A stretch of DNA of 9,346 nt, from assembly GCA_964589725.1 (NCBI GenBank), contig CAZPUJ010000006.1, forward strand, positions 1 through 9,346, read 5' to 3'. This DNA is from CAYSHJ01 sp964589725. Its GTDB lineage: Bacteria; Planctomycetota; Planctomycetia; Planctomycetales; Planctomycetaceae. Both the position numbers and the translations under genes were made by a program. Under the pieces are notes generated by a model. It was given only the letters and a program-made list of their open reading frames with translations, searched no databases and was not told where the DNA came from. Shown piece after piece: positions 1 through 5,563 of this stretch; positions within the stretch are counted from its first letter, which is position 1, and every line of letters starts with the position of its first letter.

Positions 1-330
1 CACCTCGATACGTGTTTCTGTCCGCTCAGCCCGACCGAAGCGATTTACTTTCCGCCGGCATTCGACGAGTACGGCCGCGCGGCGTTGCGGCAACATGTCT
101 CGACGTTGATCGAGGTGCGGCCCGACGAGGCTCGGCGGTTCGCGTGCAACGCGGTCGTGATCGACCGGCATGTCGCGTTGAACACGGGCTGCCCGGATTT
201 GGAGAAGGGCTTAATCAAACGGGGTTTCATGCCGCACGCGACCGAATTGGGCGAGTTCATCAAAGCCGGCGGCAGCGCGAAGTGTCTGACGTTACGGCTG
301 GATGGTGAGGACGCGGCGCTCTGGCCATAA
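1..330 (+). CDS. Dimethylargininase / amidinotransferase-family hydrolase, C-terminal part (5' truncated)
   Basis: This is the last 109 residues of a gene that begins before the window, read in frame 1 and ending at TAA 328-330. It starts with HLDTCFCPL, in which the first codon is the His expected to be the catalytic base of the family. It continues with FACNAVVI and NTGCPDLEKGLIKRGF and ends with GGSAKCLTLRLD. The Cys at codon 283-285 sits where the nucleophilic Cys of dimethylarginine dimethylaminohydrolases lies, about 15 residues from the C-terminus. Family members hydrolyse methylated arginines to citrulline and an amine in the cytoplasm; relatives act on arginine or transfer the amidino group. 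The His...Cys arrangement and C-terminal motif are seen directly; the exact substrate cannot be decided from this fragment. The next gene on the same strand starts 212 nt later behind its own promoter-like sequence, so it is probably a separate unit. I see no clear terminator after it. Confidence 0.75.
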   Translation, partial: HLDTCFCPLSPTEAIYFPPAFDEYGRAALRQHVSTLIEVRPDEARRFACNAVVIDRHVALNTGCPDLEKGLIKRGFMPHATELGEFIKAGGSAKCLTLRLDGEDAALWP

Positions 331-451
331 CGCGCGGTGGTCGAGTCTAACTTTCGAGTCCACGTGCCGAACAGCAACCTCACGAAGTGGAAAGCCTTGC
401 CGGATTTGCTGCGCGGCCTGTGGCGCAAACTGGCTTGCCGAAAAAACTTGC

Positions 452-480
452 TTGACATGATTTCCGGCAAAGAGCATCAT
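452..480 (+). promoter_or_regulatory. Sigma-70-type promoter for the first STAS gene
   Basis: A perfect -35 box TTGACA (452-457) is followed by a 17-nt spacer and CATCAT (475-480), a 4/6 match to TATAAT. The start codon at 543 would then have an untranslated leader of about 55 nt. The 11 bases TTGACATGATT at 452-462 recur exactly at 9146-9156 in the promoter-like sequence before the response-regulator gene. The leader has no strong Shine-Dalgarno sequence. Confidence 0.6.
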
Positions 481-542
481 CATCGGAGTTGTAGCGAGCG
501 CGAATTCATTAGACCACTCGACAGGCAAACCGAAAGCAAATC

Positions 543-899
543 ATGAGCACTGGAACCCGCCGGTTGGACCTCGAAGAGATCGGGGATGTCACAGTTGCAA
601 AGTTCATTGATAAGAAGATTCTCGATGAAGGCAACATCCAGATCATCGGGAATCAATTGTTTGCCCTGCTGGAGGAGGATGGCCGGCCAAAGATCGTCCT
701 CGATTTTTCCAACGTCGAGTACTTATCCAGCGCCGCTTTGGGAAAATTGATCACAATGGACAAGAAGGTCAAGGCGGCGAAAGGCAAGCTGCGGTTGTGC
801 AATATCCGTCCGGATATTTACGAAGTCTTTGCGATCACGAAGCTCAATAAGCTGTTTGACATGAAGGACAACCTGGAGGCGGCGTTACAGGGACTTTAG
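543..899 (+). CDS. STAS-domain anti-sigma factor antagonist (RsbV/SpoIIAA-like)
   Basis: A 118-residue single-domain STAS protein, the usual length for stand-alone antagonists. The central motif around residues 54-67 reads DFSNVEYLSSAALG. Aligned with SpoIIAA, Asp54 begins the conserved strand and Ser63 matches the serine phosphorylated by the partner kinase (Ser58 of B. subtilis SpoIIAA). The C-terminal TKLNKLF (99-105) is a typical last-helix motif. In the known mechanism, the unphosphorylated antagonist binds the HATPase anti-sigma factor and releases its target; phosphorylation on Ser switches this off. The HATPase gene at 1048 is the obvious candidate partner, 148 nt downstream on the same strand but with its own TTGACA box. 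ATG 543 is chosen because the STAS fold begins only a few residues later; the Shine-Dalgarno sequence is weak. The start ATGA overlaps the stop of a doubtful short frame upstream, which I do not accept as a gene. The second STAS protein at 2881-3207 is a paralog. Confidence 0.93.
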   Translation: MSTGTRRLDLEEIGDVTVAKFIDKKILDEGNIQIIGNQLFALLEEDGRPKIVLDFSNVEYLSSAALGKLITMDKKVKAAKGKLRLCNIRPDIYEVFAITKLNKLFDMKDNLEAALQGL

Positions 900-995
900 A
901 TCCAACCCTTCGCCTCTGACACTTGAGATTCCATTTCCAAACTTTTCCGATCTTTCCAGCCAAGTTCTTTGGCAAGGGTTTCCGTGGTATACCGC

Positions 996-1023
996 TTGAC
1001 AACCGCAAGTCCGGTGTGACTAT
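996..1023 (+). promoter_or_regulatory. Possible promoter for the HATPase gene
   Basis: A perfect TTGACA lies at 996-1001. The -10 is less clear: GACTAT (1018-1023, 16-nt spacer) matches TATAAT at 3 of 6 bases. A transcript would start near 1030, leaving a leader of about 18 nt before ATG 1048. This placement argues against the in-frame TTG at 1024 as the translation start. No Shine-Dalgarno sequence is visible. Confidence 0.4.
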
Positions 1024-1047
1024 TTGACTGTCTGGTCTTTGATAGCC

Positions 1048-1470
1048 ATGGCCTACACCGAACAATTTGAAGTCTGGATTCCCAACGATACAGCGGAAGG
1101 GCGTATGGTTCAGGAACGTATTGCCGGACTGTTGGAGCAGCATGGCTGGCCGATGCGCGACGTCTTTGGTGCTCGGCTGGCATTGGAAGAGGCGTTAGTC
1201 AACGCCATCAAACACGGCAATCGCATGGACTCGTCGAAACAAGTCTACATCTCTTGCCAACTCAATGCGGTAGAAGTCGCCGTCGTGATCGAAGACCAAG
1301 GCGAGGGCTTCAATCTGGAGGAAGTGCCCGACCCGACTGATGAGGAGAATCTCGACAAGCCCGGCGGTCGCGGGATCATGCTGATGCGGTCCTTCATGAC
1401 GCAAGTCGGCTATAACGAGAAAGGCAATCGCCTGTCGATGACCAAACGCCGCGATGCCGAGGAAAATTAA
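1048..1470 (+). CDS. RsbW/SpoIIAB-like HATPase serine kinase / anti-sigma regulatory factor
   Basis: A 140-residue GHKL-type ATP-binding protein consisting of the ATPase domain alone, as in RsbW and SpoIIAB. The N box is visible as EEALVNAIKHGN (47-58, with Glu48 and Asn52 as the catalytic and Mg-binding positions). The G1 box is DQGEGF (83-88) and the G2 box is GGRGIMLM (106-113). Proteins of this family bind and inhibit a sigma factor or another target and phosphorylate a STAS antagonist on serine. The STAS gene immediately upstream is the likely antagonist; the one at 2881-3207 is a second candidate. No sigma-factor gene is present here, so the target is unknown. I start at ATG 1048; the in-frame TTG at 1024 would add eight residues overlapping the probable promoter. 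Stop is TAA 1468-1470, followed at once by a 25-bp tandem repeat and a convergent tRNA gene. Confidence 0.93.
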   Translation: MAYTEQFEVWIPNDTAEGRMVQERIAGLLEQHGWPMRDVFGARLALEEALVNAIKHGNRMDSSKQVYISCQLNAVEVAVVIEDQGEGFNLEEVPDPTDEENLDKPGGRGIMLMRSFMTQVGYNEKGNRLSMTKRRDAEEN

Positions 1471-1473
1471 CGG

Positions 1474-1523
1474 CCGCCTGCACTGGCACATCTCGACACC
1501 GCCTGCACAGGCACATCTCGACA
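1474..1523. repeat. 25-bp direct tandem repeat, two copies
   Basis: The unit ccgcctgcac(t/a)ggcacatctc + gaca occurs at 1474-1498 and again, immediately adjacent, at 1499-1523. The only difference is T at 1484 against A at 1509. The pair fills the gap between the stop of the HATPase gene and the 3' end of the tRNA gene. The partial dyad gcct/aggc in the second copy is too short to call a terminator, and there is no T-run in either direction. Confidence 0.85.
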
Positions 1524-1524
1524 A

Positions 1525-1598
1525 TAGCGGAGGTGGGACTCGAACCCACGACAACCGGCTTATGAAGCCGGTGCTCTAACCGACTGAGCTACTCCGCC
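1525..1598 (-). tRNA. tRNA-Met (anticodon CAU), elongator type
   Basis: Read on the minus strand, all four arms of a 74-nt tRNA are present. The acceptor stem is GGCGGAG/CTCCGCT (one G-U pair at the tip, discriminator A). The D arm contains AGCTCAGTCGGTTAGAGC. The anticodon stem is CCGGC/GCCGG around loop TTCATAA, with CAT at 1564-1562. The T arm contains GGTTCGAGTCC. The anticodon stem lacks the three G-C pairs next to the loop that mark initiators, and position 1 pairs with 72, so this is an elongator tRNA-Met. A lysidine-modified tRNA-Ile(CAU) is a less likely alternative that sequence alone does not fully exclude. The 3' CCA is not encoded: the genomic bases after the discriminator are TTG, so a CCA-adding enzyme is required. 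Confidence 0.96.
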
Positions 1599-1633
1599 AC
1601 GCTCGCGATGCTCGGAGACCGCGAAGGTGCGGC

Positions 1634-1661
1634 ATTATAGCCAGGCGGTAAACGGTGAGAA
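1634..1661 (-). promoter_or_regulatory. Promoter of the tRNA gene
   Basis: On the minus strand, TTCTCA (1661-1656, 4/6 match to TTGACA) is followed by a 16-nt spacer and a perfect TATAAT (1639-1634). Transcription would start near 1627, about 29 nt before the mature 5' end of the tRNA at 1598, leaving a short leader for RNase P. The GC-rich stretch ccgcg/gcgag between them is consistent with a stable-RNA leader. Confidence 0.6.
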
Positions 1662-1738
1662 GCGACGCAAAGCGTCATCACTGGAAGCAAGCTTTTCGAC
1701 GGTCGGTAGGCACGATGTCTGCCCCACAAAGCCACGGC

Positions 1739-2881
1739 TCAATCGGCGAACGCTCCGACGATCGCATTCGACAATCGTTGGAATGAGGCTCCATTCGGTT
1801 CGAGCGGCTGTGTCGTCAGGATTAACGCGAACGAGTCACGCTCCGGGTCGATCCACAGCATCGTCCCGGTCGCGCCCCAATGTCCGAACGCCCGTGGGCC
1901 GATGAGATCGCCAAACGTGTTCGAATGGTTGGCCCACTGCATCCGCCAGCCAAATCCCCAGGGACGGAAGCGGCGTTCTTCGTCCGGCACATCTTTCATC
2001 ACGGCCAGTTGATTGCGAGTCGCTTCCATCACGGTGGCCGTTGACAGCAATTGCCGCTCACCAACGCGACCCAGCCGCAACATCAATTGAGCGAATTGAC
2101 CGAGATCCCAGGGAGTCGTCAGCAACCCGCCCCACGGAACGCCAAGTTGTCGCCAGTAGCGACTGTTCCAATTCCAATCGGCCGCCTCGGCCTGTTCCGG
2201 CGAAACGCGAATCTCGGCGATGCGGTCGACCGTCGGTTTCGGCCCCGCAAACCAATCGTCCGGCGCACCAAGCCGCGTGTCTCGCATGCCCAGCGGTTGG
2301 AAGAATTCGCGACGCAGGAACTCGGCACAGGTCTGGCCGGTGATCTTCTCGATGATCGCGGCGAGCACCGCGATGCCCATGCTCTGATATTGCACCGCGC
2401 GGCCGGCGGGAAAGTCTGGAGCGATCTCGCATGTGCCGGTGACGAACTCCGACAACGGGGCATGAGCTTTTCGCAGCTCGATGTTGTTCGGCAGCATATC
2501 GGGCAGACCGGATGTGTGTGTCAGCAAGTGCCGCACGGTCGTCGCATATTTGCCGCGCGCACCGAACTCCGGCAGGAAGTCGGTCACCCGATCGTTGAGC
2601 GCAAGCTGACCGCGCTCGAGCAACATCAATGCTCCCATCGCGACGATCGGCTTCGTAATCGAAGCGATCAAAAAGATCGCGTCGTCGCGCAACGGCGGCG
2701 AATCCGCCGCAAGTCTCTGCTTGCCGAAAAACTGCGGTCCGGGCGAGTGTCCATTTCGCGCGACAAGGATCGCGGCCGACGGCACGACTTTGTGTTCGCA
2801 CCAAACGTGTGCGATCGTCAACGCGGTGTTCCAACGATCCGAGTCCAGGCCGCATTGTTCCGCCGGGGCAATGGTTAACAT
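1739..2881 (-). CDS. Class C beta-lactamase-family serine hydrolase (esterase / DD-peptidase-like)
   Basis: A 380-residue protein with the three active-site elements of the family. These are the nucleophile motif SITK (Ser74, Lys77), YQS (Tyr165-Ser167) where Y-x-N is usual, and HWG (334-336) replacing the K-T-G box. The block LLTHTSGLPD (119-128) is also typical. The HxG third motif and the Asn-to-Ser change point to the esterase/peptidase side of the family rather than to a true antibiotic-hydrolysing AmpC. No signal peptide or membrane segment is visible, so the enzyme is probably cytoplasmic, unlike most penicillin-binding relatives. ATG 2881 is chosen because it overlaps the TGA of the upstream STAS gene in TGATG; a GTG one codon earlier (2884) is also in frame. 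Coupling to a STAS regulator suggests co-production in one unit, but a functional link is inference. The substrate is unknown. Confidence 0.9.
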   Translation of the reverse strand: MLTIAPAEQCGLDSDRWNTALTIAHVWCEHKVVPSAAILVARNGHSPGPQFFGKQRLAADSPPLRDDAIFLIASITKPIVAMGALMLLERGQLALNDRVTDFLPEFGARGKYATTVRHLLTHTSGLPDMLPNNIELRKAHAPLSEFVTGTCEIAPDFPAGRAVQYQSMGIAVLAAIIEKITGQTCAEFLRREFFQPLGMRDTRLGAPDDWFAGPKPTVDRIAEIRVSPEQAEAADWNWNSRYWRQLGVPWGGLLTTPWDLGQFAQLMLRLGRVGERQLLSTATVMEATRNQLAVMKDVPDEERRFRPWGFGWRMQWANHSNTFGDLIGPRAFGHWGATGTMLWIDPERDSFALILTTQPLEPNGASFQRLSNAIVGAFAD

Positions 2882-3207
2882 CACGGCTTGATCTCGTGGA
2901 TTTCGAAGAGCTGATTTAGCTTCGTCGTCTCCAGGACGTCACGCACGTCTTCCGACGGATTGAAAAGCTGAATCCCAATTCCCAGGTTTTTCAGCGAAGC
3001 CAATAGACCCAACAAGCCGCTGGGAATCAGCCGCACGCCGGTCAAATCGAAGGCCAACGTTTTTGCGTTGTTCTGCTGGACGAGTTCGGCGATCTGTTGG
3101 CGGCACGCGGCGATATTGACTTGGTCCAAGACCTCGCGACCACCGAAACCGACGACCGTGACCTCTCCCGTTTCATAAACTTCCAGTCTGGCAAAACCTT
3201 GTGACAT
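2881..3207 (-). CDS. STAS-domain anti-sigma factor antagonist, second paralog
   Basis: A 108-residue STAS protein. Its central motif DLTGVRLIPSGLLG places Asp54 and Ser63 at exactly the same residue numbers as in the STAS protein at 543-899. The two align without gaps from about residue 8 to about residue 75, then need a four-residue gap, and both end in TKLN-x-LF. Ser63 is the predicted phosphoacceptor, here preceded by Pro instead of Ser. By family knowledge it should bind, and be phosphorylated by, an RsbW-type kinase; the one at 1048-1470 is the only candidate in view. Its TGA shares one base with the ATG of the serine hydrolase (TGATG), indicating translational coupling. No Shine-Dalgarno sequence stands out. 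TATCAT on the minus strand (3270-3265) could be a -10 box, but I see no convincing -35. A terminator at 3394-3421 separates it from the genes further upstream. Confidence 0.92.
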   Translation of the reverse strand: MSQGFARLEVYETGEVTVVGFGGREVLDQVNIAACRQQIAELVQQNNAKTLAFDLTGVRLIPSGLLGLLASLKNLGIGIQLFNPSEDVRDVLETTKLNQLFEIHEIKP

Positions 3208-3304
3208 GATGCGAATCTCGCGACGAAAAAAGTGAATGAGAAAAACGTCACGAACGTGGGAAGCATGATAACGTGGCGGGGTTTGGCTCGCAGCAGTTGC
3301 TGAA

Positions 3305-3386
3305 GTAGGTCAGCCTTTCCAGGCTGACTCGATTGGGAATTGACCCGGATTGAAGCGCTCATGTCAGGCTAGAAAGCCTGACCTAC
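3305..3386. repeat. REP-like inverted pair of hairpins
   Basis: Two related stem-loops face each other. The first is gtcagcct-ttcc-aggctgac (3309-3328), preceded by gtag. The second is gtcaggct-agaa-agcctgac (3363-3382), followed by ctac. Each has a perfect 8-bp stem and a 4-nt loop. The second is, apart from a few compensatory changes, the reverse complement of the first, including the flanking gtag/ctac. A pair of inverted imperfectly palindromic units in an intergenic space is the layout of REP/BIME elements, which are spread by RAYT transposases; no such transposase is in this window. Confidence 0.75.
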
Positions 3387-3393
3387 AAGCGAC

Positions 3394-3421
3394 AAAAAAA
3401 CCCGCCGGAGTTCGGCGGGTT
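3394..3421 (-). terminator. Rho-independent terminator, minus strand
   Basis: AACCCGCCG (3399-3407) pairs perfectly with CGGCGGGTT (3413-3421) around the 5-nt loop gagtt. On the minus strand the stem is followed by a run of seven T (complement of 3400-3394). It lies about 260 nt downstream of the DUF11-protein gene and should end transcription of that two-gene unit before the STAS/hydrolase unit. The hairpin repeats at 3558-3671 would then lie in the 3' untranslated region of that messenger. Confidence 0.85.
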
Positions 3422-3557
3422 CGGTGCGTGGCACAAGTCTGGGACCGGAGGCTTCCGGCTCTCTCCCTCACTCGCAGTGCCGCACTGGACGTTTCTAGTT
3501 TCTGGTTCCACGTGGCTGACTAGCCGCTAGCACGACAGCGCACCTTCCAACTCTTCG

Positions 3558-3580
3558 TAGCTGAATTCGTAAGAATTCCG
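3558..3580 (-). repeat. GAATTC hairpin repeat, inverted copy
   Basis: The sequence tagctgaattcgtaagaatt + ccg has GAATTC on both arms around a 4-nt loop. Its reverse complement matches the core of the tandem units at 3600-3671, with a 2-nt gap in the outer arm and one loop change. It is therefore the same repeat in the opposite orientation. Confidence 0.65.
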
Positions 3581-3599
3581 TCCGTCGACCAGACTCGCG

Positions 3600-3671
3600 C
3601 GGCTGAATTCTTGCAAATTCATCTACAAAGTGCGGCGGCTGAATTCTTGCGAATTCAGCTACAAAGTGCGG
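3600..3671 (+). repeat. Two tandem 36-bp units of a GAATTC hairpin repeat
   Basis: Units 3600-3635 and 3636-3671 are exactly adjacent and differ at two of 36 positions (A/G at 3615/3651 and T/G at 3622/3658). Unit two folds into a perfect 9-bp hairpin, gctgaattc-ttgc-gaattcagc (3638-3659 region); unit one carries the two mismatches in its 3' arm and folds less well. The block begins just 7 nt past the stop of the DUF11-protein gene. Confidence 0.85.
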
Positions 3672-3678
3672 TGTTGCT

Positions 3679-5517
3679 TCACCGCAGCCTGGCCTGAAAA
3701 CTGACAACTCCGCCGGTGTGTCCGGCGAGCGGCTTGTCGAATTCGAATCGCAGAATGTGGCTCCCTTCGGCGTTGTCGTCGACGTTGATCGAGCCTTCCT
3801 GGTCCGACGTCACGGAATCGTCGATGTACACCAGTCGCGGCGTCAGGTTGTCGATGATGCGGATGTGTTGCAGTTCGCGGTCGCCGAGATTGTCAAAGCG
3901 AATCATGAACGTGATCACGTCGCCCGGCTTCGCTGATTCCTTGTCAGCCAGTTTGACGATCCGCAGCCGACCGGGTTTTTTATGTGATTCGTCAACGCCA
4001 ACCAGTTCGGCGACCTTGAACGTCGCGTAGACCTCTTGGGCCGCAGAGAGGCTGGCCACCATGACCGGATTCAGATCGCGCGACCACGCGATCGCGGCTT
4101 GCATACCCGCTTGCAGCCGAGCCGATTCCGACTGGCGAAGCCGACCGTCATTAAAGAATTGCACGTCCTCGAACAGGTTCAGCAGCTTGCTGTTTTGAGC
4201 CGCTTTCAAGGAACTGGCCACGCTATCGCGAGTCGTCTTACCGAGCAGTCCACCGGCTCGCGATCGCATGCGCACGCCTTGCAGTCGTTCGCGTTGCAGA
4301 CTGGTTTTGCTATTGGCTCGTTGTTGCAAGCCGGCCCCTTGGACTTGGTCGAAGTTGCTCGCCACTCGTTGCACGTTGAAGTCTTCTCGCATGCCGCTGA
4401 CGGACCGTAGCCCAGCAAATCGCGGCGCGTAAATCGCCACACGATTCGAGGCTTTGACGTGTCGGCGGCCTTTGTCGTCGCGATACTCGGCGATGGTGTC
4501 TTCGGCATCAACGCCCAGCATGAAGTCACGGTCGTAATGCACCGGATAGCCACGGTCACCGCCATCGAAGAGGTACTCGTCGGGATATTCTTCCGCGAGT
4601 TTTGGTGACGCAGTGATCTTTGGCAGAGAGTCGCTGGCCTTGGCAGAGTCCTTGGGCGTCAATTCTTGAGCGGCCTCCTGCGAGGTCAGTTGCACGCGCG
4701 GTTCGGCCGGAGCGAACGTCACCGCCTGTTGCACGTGGCCGCGTTTCACCGTCGATCCTTTTGAACTGGGCAGCAACGGCGCGCCGGAGCCGAAGAACGG
4801 TCCGCTGGTCTCATTCCTCGCCGGCAATCGGCCGCCGAGACGGATCAACGCGAGTGGCCGGCCGGCTTTGTCGGCTTCTTCAATGAGGTTGATGCGAGAG
4901 TTGACGGTGCGGACAGCGATGTCGGCAGTCAGCTCGAACGGCGCGGCGAGTTGCGGCTGTTCGAGATACACGACCTTCGTAATCATCCGGCCTTCGATGA
5001 CTGCTTCGAGTTCTTCGACAGCGAACGTCACCGGCACCGGAAAGCTTTCGGCATATCCTGGCGGTGGGTGCAGTCGATCGAGCATTTCGATGGACGGGTA
5101 CAGCTCGATACCAGGAAACTCCGGCATCTCACTGAGCCGCACGCGATATGACTGCCCGACCGCGAGACCGACCTGCCCGCCGGAATGAACGTCGTCAAAC
5201 GAGCCAACAAACCACGTGACTTGGCCTGTGGAGGGAAGTTCGACGCGAACGGACTGAAACTCGAAGCCCCGCACGCGACCTGCGGCTTGAATCCACTCAC
5301 CCCAGACACCGGGCGGCACGCGATGATCCAGCAGCGAATTCGGCCCGCTGGCCGACATCCCTTGAGCGTGACAATGGTCGGTCATCAAGCCGGCCATGAT
5401 GGCGATGCTGAACAACATCGCGAGCATCCGGCAACGTCGCAACCACCACAGGAAGGCAGTCCAACGCAGTCCGCGCGGCAGAAGGTTCAGATCGAGCAAG
5501 ACAGGCTGCGGACTCAT
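3679..5517 (-). CDS. Exported protein with a shared unnamed domain and C-terminal DUF11-type domain
   Basis: A 612-residue protein. An N-terminal hydrophobic segment (about 30-48, after a long basic stretch containing RRCR) ending in CHAQG looks like a long signal peptide. Residues about 124-230 form a domain clearly homologous to residues 109-215 of the product of the adjacent upstream gene: YRxxL, then LYP, VP, EEL and KVVYL at matching spacing. A low-complexity linker (about 235-305) and a middle block with YLFDGGDRG (315-323) and NRVAIYAPRF (358-367) follow. The C-terminus (about 517-610) has the DUF11/TIGR01451 signature: PGDVITFMIRFDNLG, then IIDNLTPRLVYIDDS. Such domains are usually extracytoplasmic Ig-like structural modules. 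The frame stays open upstream to 5676, but that region overlaps the previous gene and reads Arg/Ser-rich; I choose ATG 5517, 46 nt after the previous stop. No enzymatic motif is seen; an envelope or cell-surface role is inference. Confidence 0.86.
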   Translation of the reverse strand: MSPQPVLLDLNLLPRGLRWTAFLWWLRRCRMLAMLFSIAIMAGLMTDHCHAQGMSASGPNSLLDHRVPPGVWGEWIQAAGRVRGFEFQSVRVELPSTGQVTWFVGSFDDVHSGGQVGLAVGQSYRVRLSEMPEFPGIELYPSIEMLDRLHPPPGYAESFPVPVTFAVEELEAVIEGRMITKVVYLEQPQLAAPFELTADIAVRTVNSRINLIEEADKAGRPLALIRLGGRLPARNETSGPFFGSGAPLLPSSKGSTVKRGHVQQAVTFAPAEPRVQLTSQEAAQELTPKDSAKASDSLPKITASPKLAEEYPDEYLFDGGDRGYPVHYDRDFMLGVDAEDTIAEYRDDKGRRHVKASNRVAIYAPRFAGLRSVSGMREDFNVQRVASNFDQVQGAGLQQRANSKTSLQRERLQGVRMRSRAGGLLGKTTRDSVASSLKAAQNSKLLNLFEDVQFFNDGRLRQSESARLQAGMQAAIAWSRDLNPVMVASLSAAQEVYATFKVAELVGVDESHKKPGRLRIVKLADKESAKPGDVITFMIRFDNLGDRELQHIRIIDNLTPRLVYIDDSVTSDQEGSINVDDNAEGSHILRFEFDKPLAGHTGGVVSFQARLR

Positions 5518-5563
5518 GATGGCACGACGCCGCAAGGCAGGAGGGAAGGCGGATCGTTGGCGA

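Larger units (their letters stand above)
3208..3678. other. 470-nt non-coding island rich in hairpin repeats
   Basis: This gap between two minus-strand genes holds no credible gene. In order it contains the likely promoter area of the STAS gene (3208-3300), a pair of REP-like hairpins (3305-3386) and a minus-strand terminator (3394-3421). Two small perfect hairpins follow, CCGGA/TCCGG at 3445-3458 and CAGTG/CACTG at 3475-3487. Last come three units of a GAATTC-containing hairpin repeat (3558-3671). The short frame on the minus strand across 3495-3707 is the translation of these repeats (the peptide EFARIQP occurs twice) and is not accepted as a gene. Confidence 0.8.

Noticed and set aside
337..546. 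Plus-strand 69-codon frame from GTG 337 whose TGA overlaps the STAS start as ATGA
   Set aside because: The overlap looks like coupling, but the frame has no recognisable domain and no Shine-Dalgarno sequence, and a good promoter (452-480) lies inside it. Chance is more likely.
1664..1676. GACGC-AAA-GCGTC hairpin as terminator of the serine hydrolase gene
   Set aside because: The stem is only 5 bp with a 3-nt loop and no following T-run.
2051..2878. Long plus-strand frame opposite the serine hydrolase
   Set aside because: Antisense to a gene with a complete set of active-site motifs; its composition is Arg/Gln-rich, as expected of a shadow frame in GC-rich DNA.
3305..3671. CRISPR-like array in the intergenic repeats
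   Set aside because: The repeats are two different hairpin families in mixed orientation without regular unique spacers, and no cas gene is present.
3495..3707. Minus-strand 70-codon frame
   Set aside because: It is mostly the translation of the hairpin repeat (EFARIQP twice, then a diverged copy) and runs into the end of the DUF11-protein gene.
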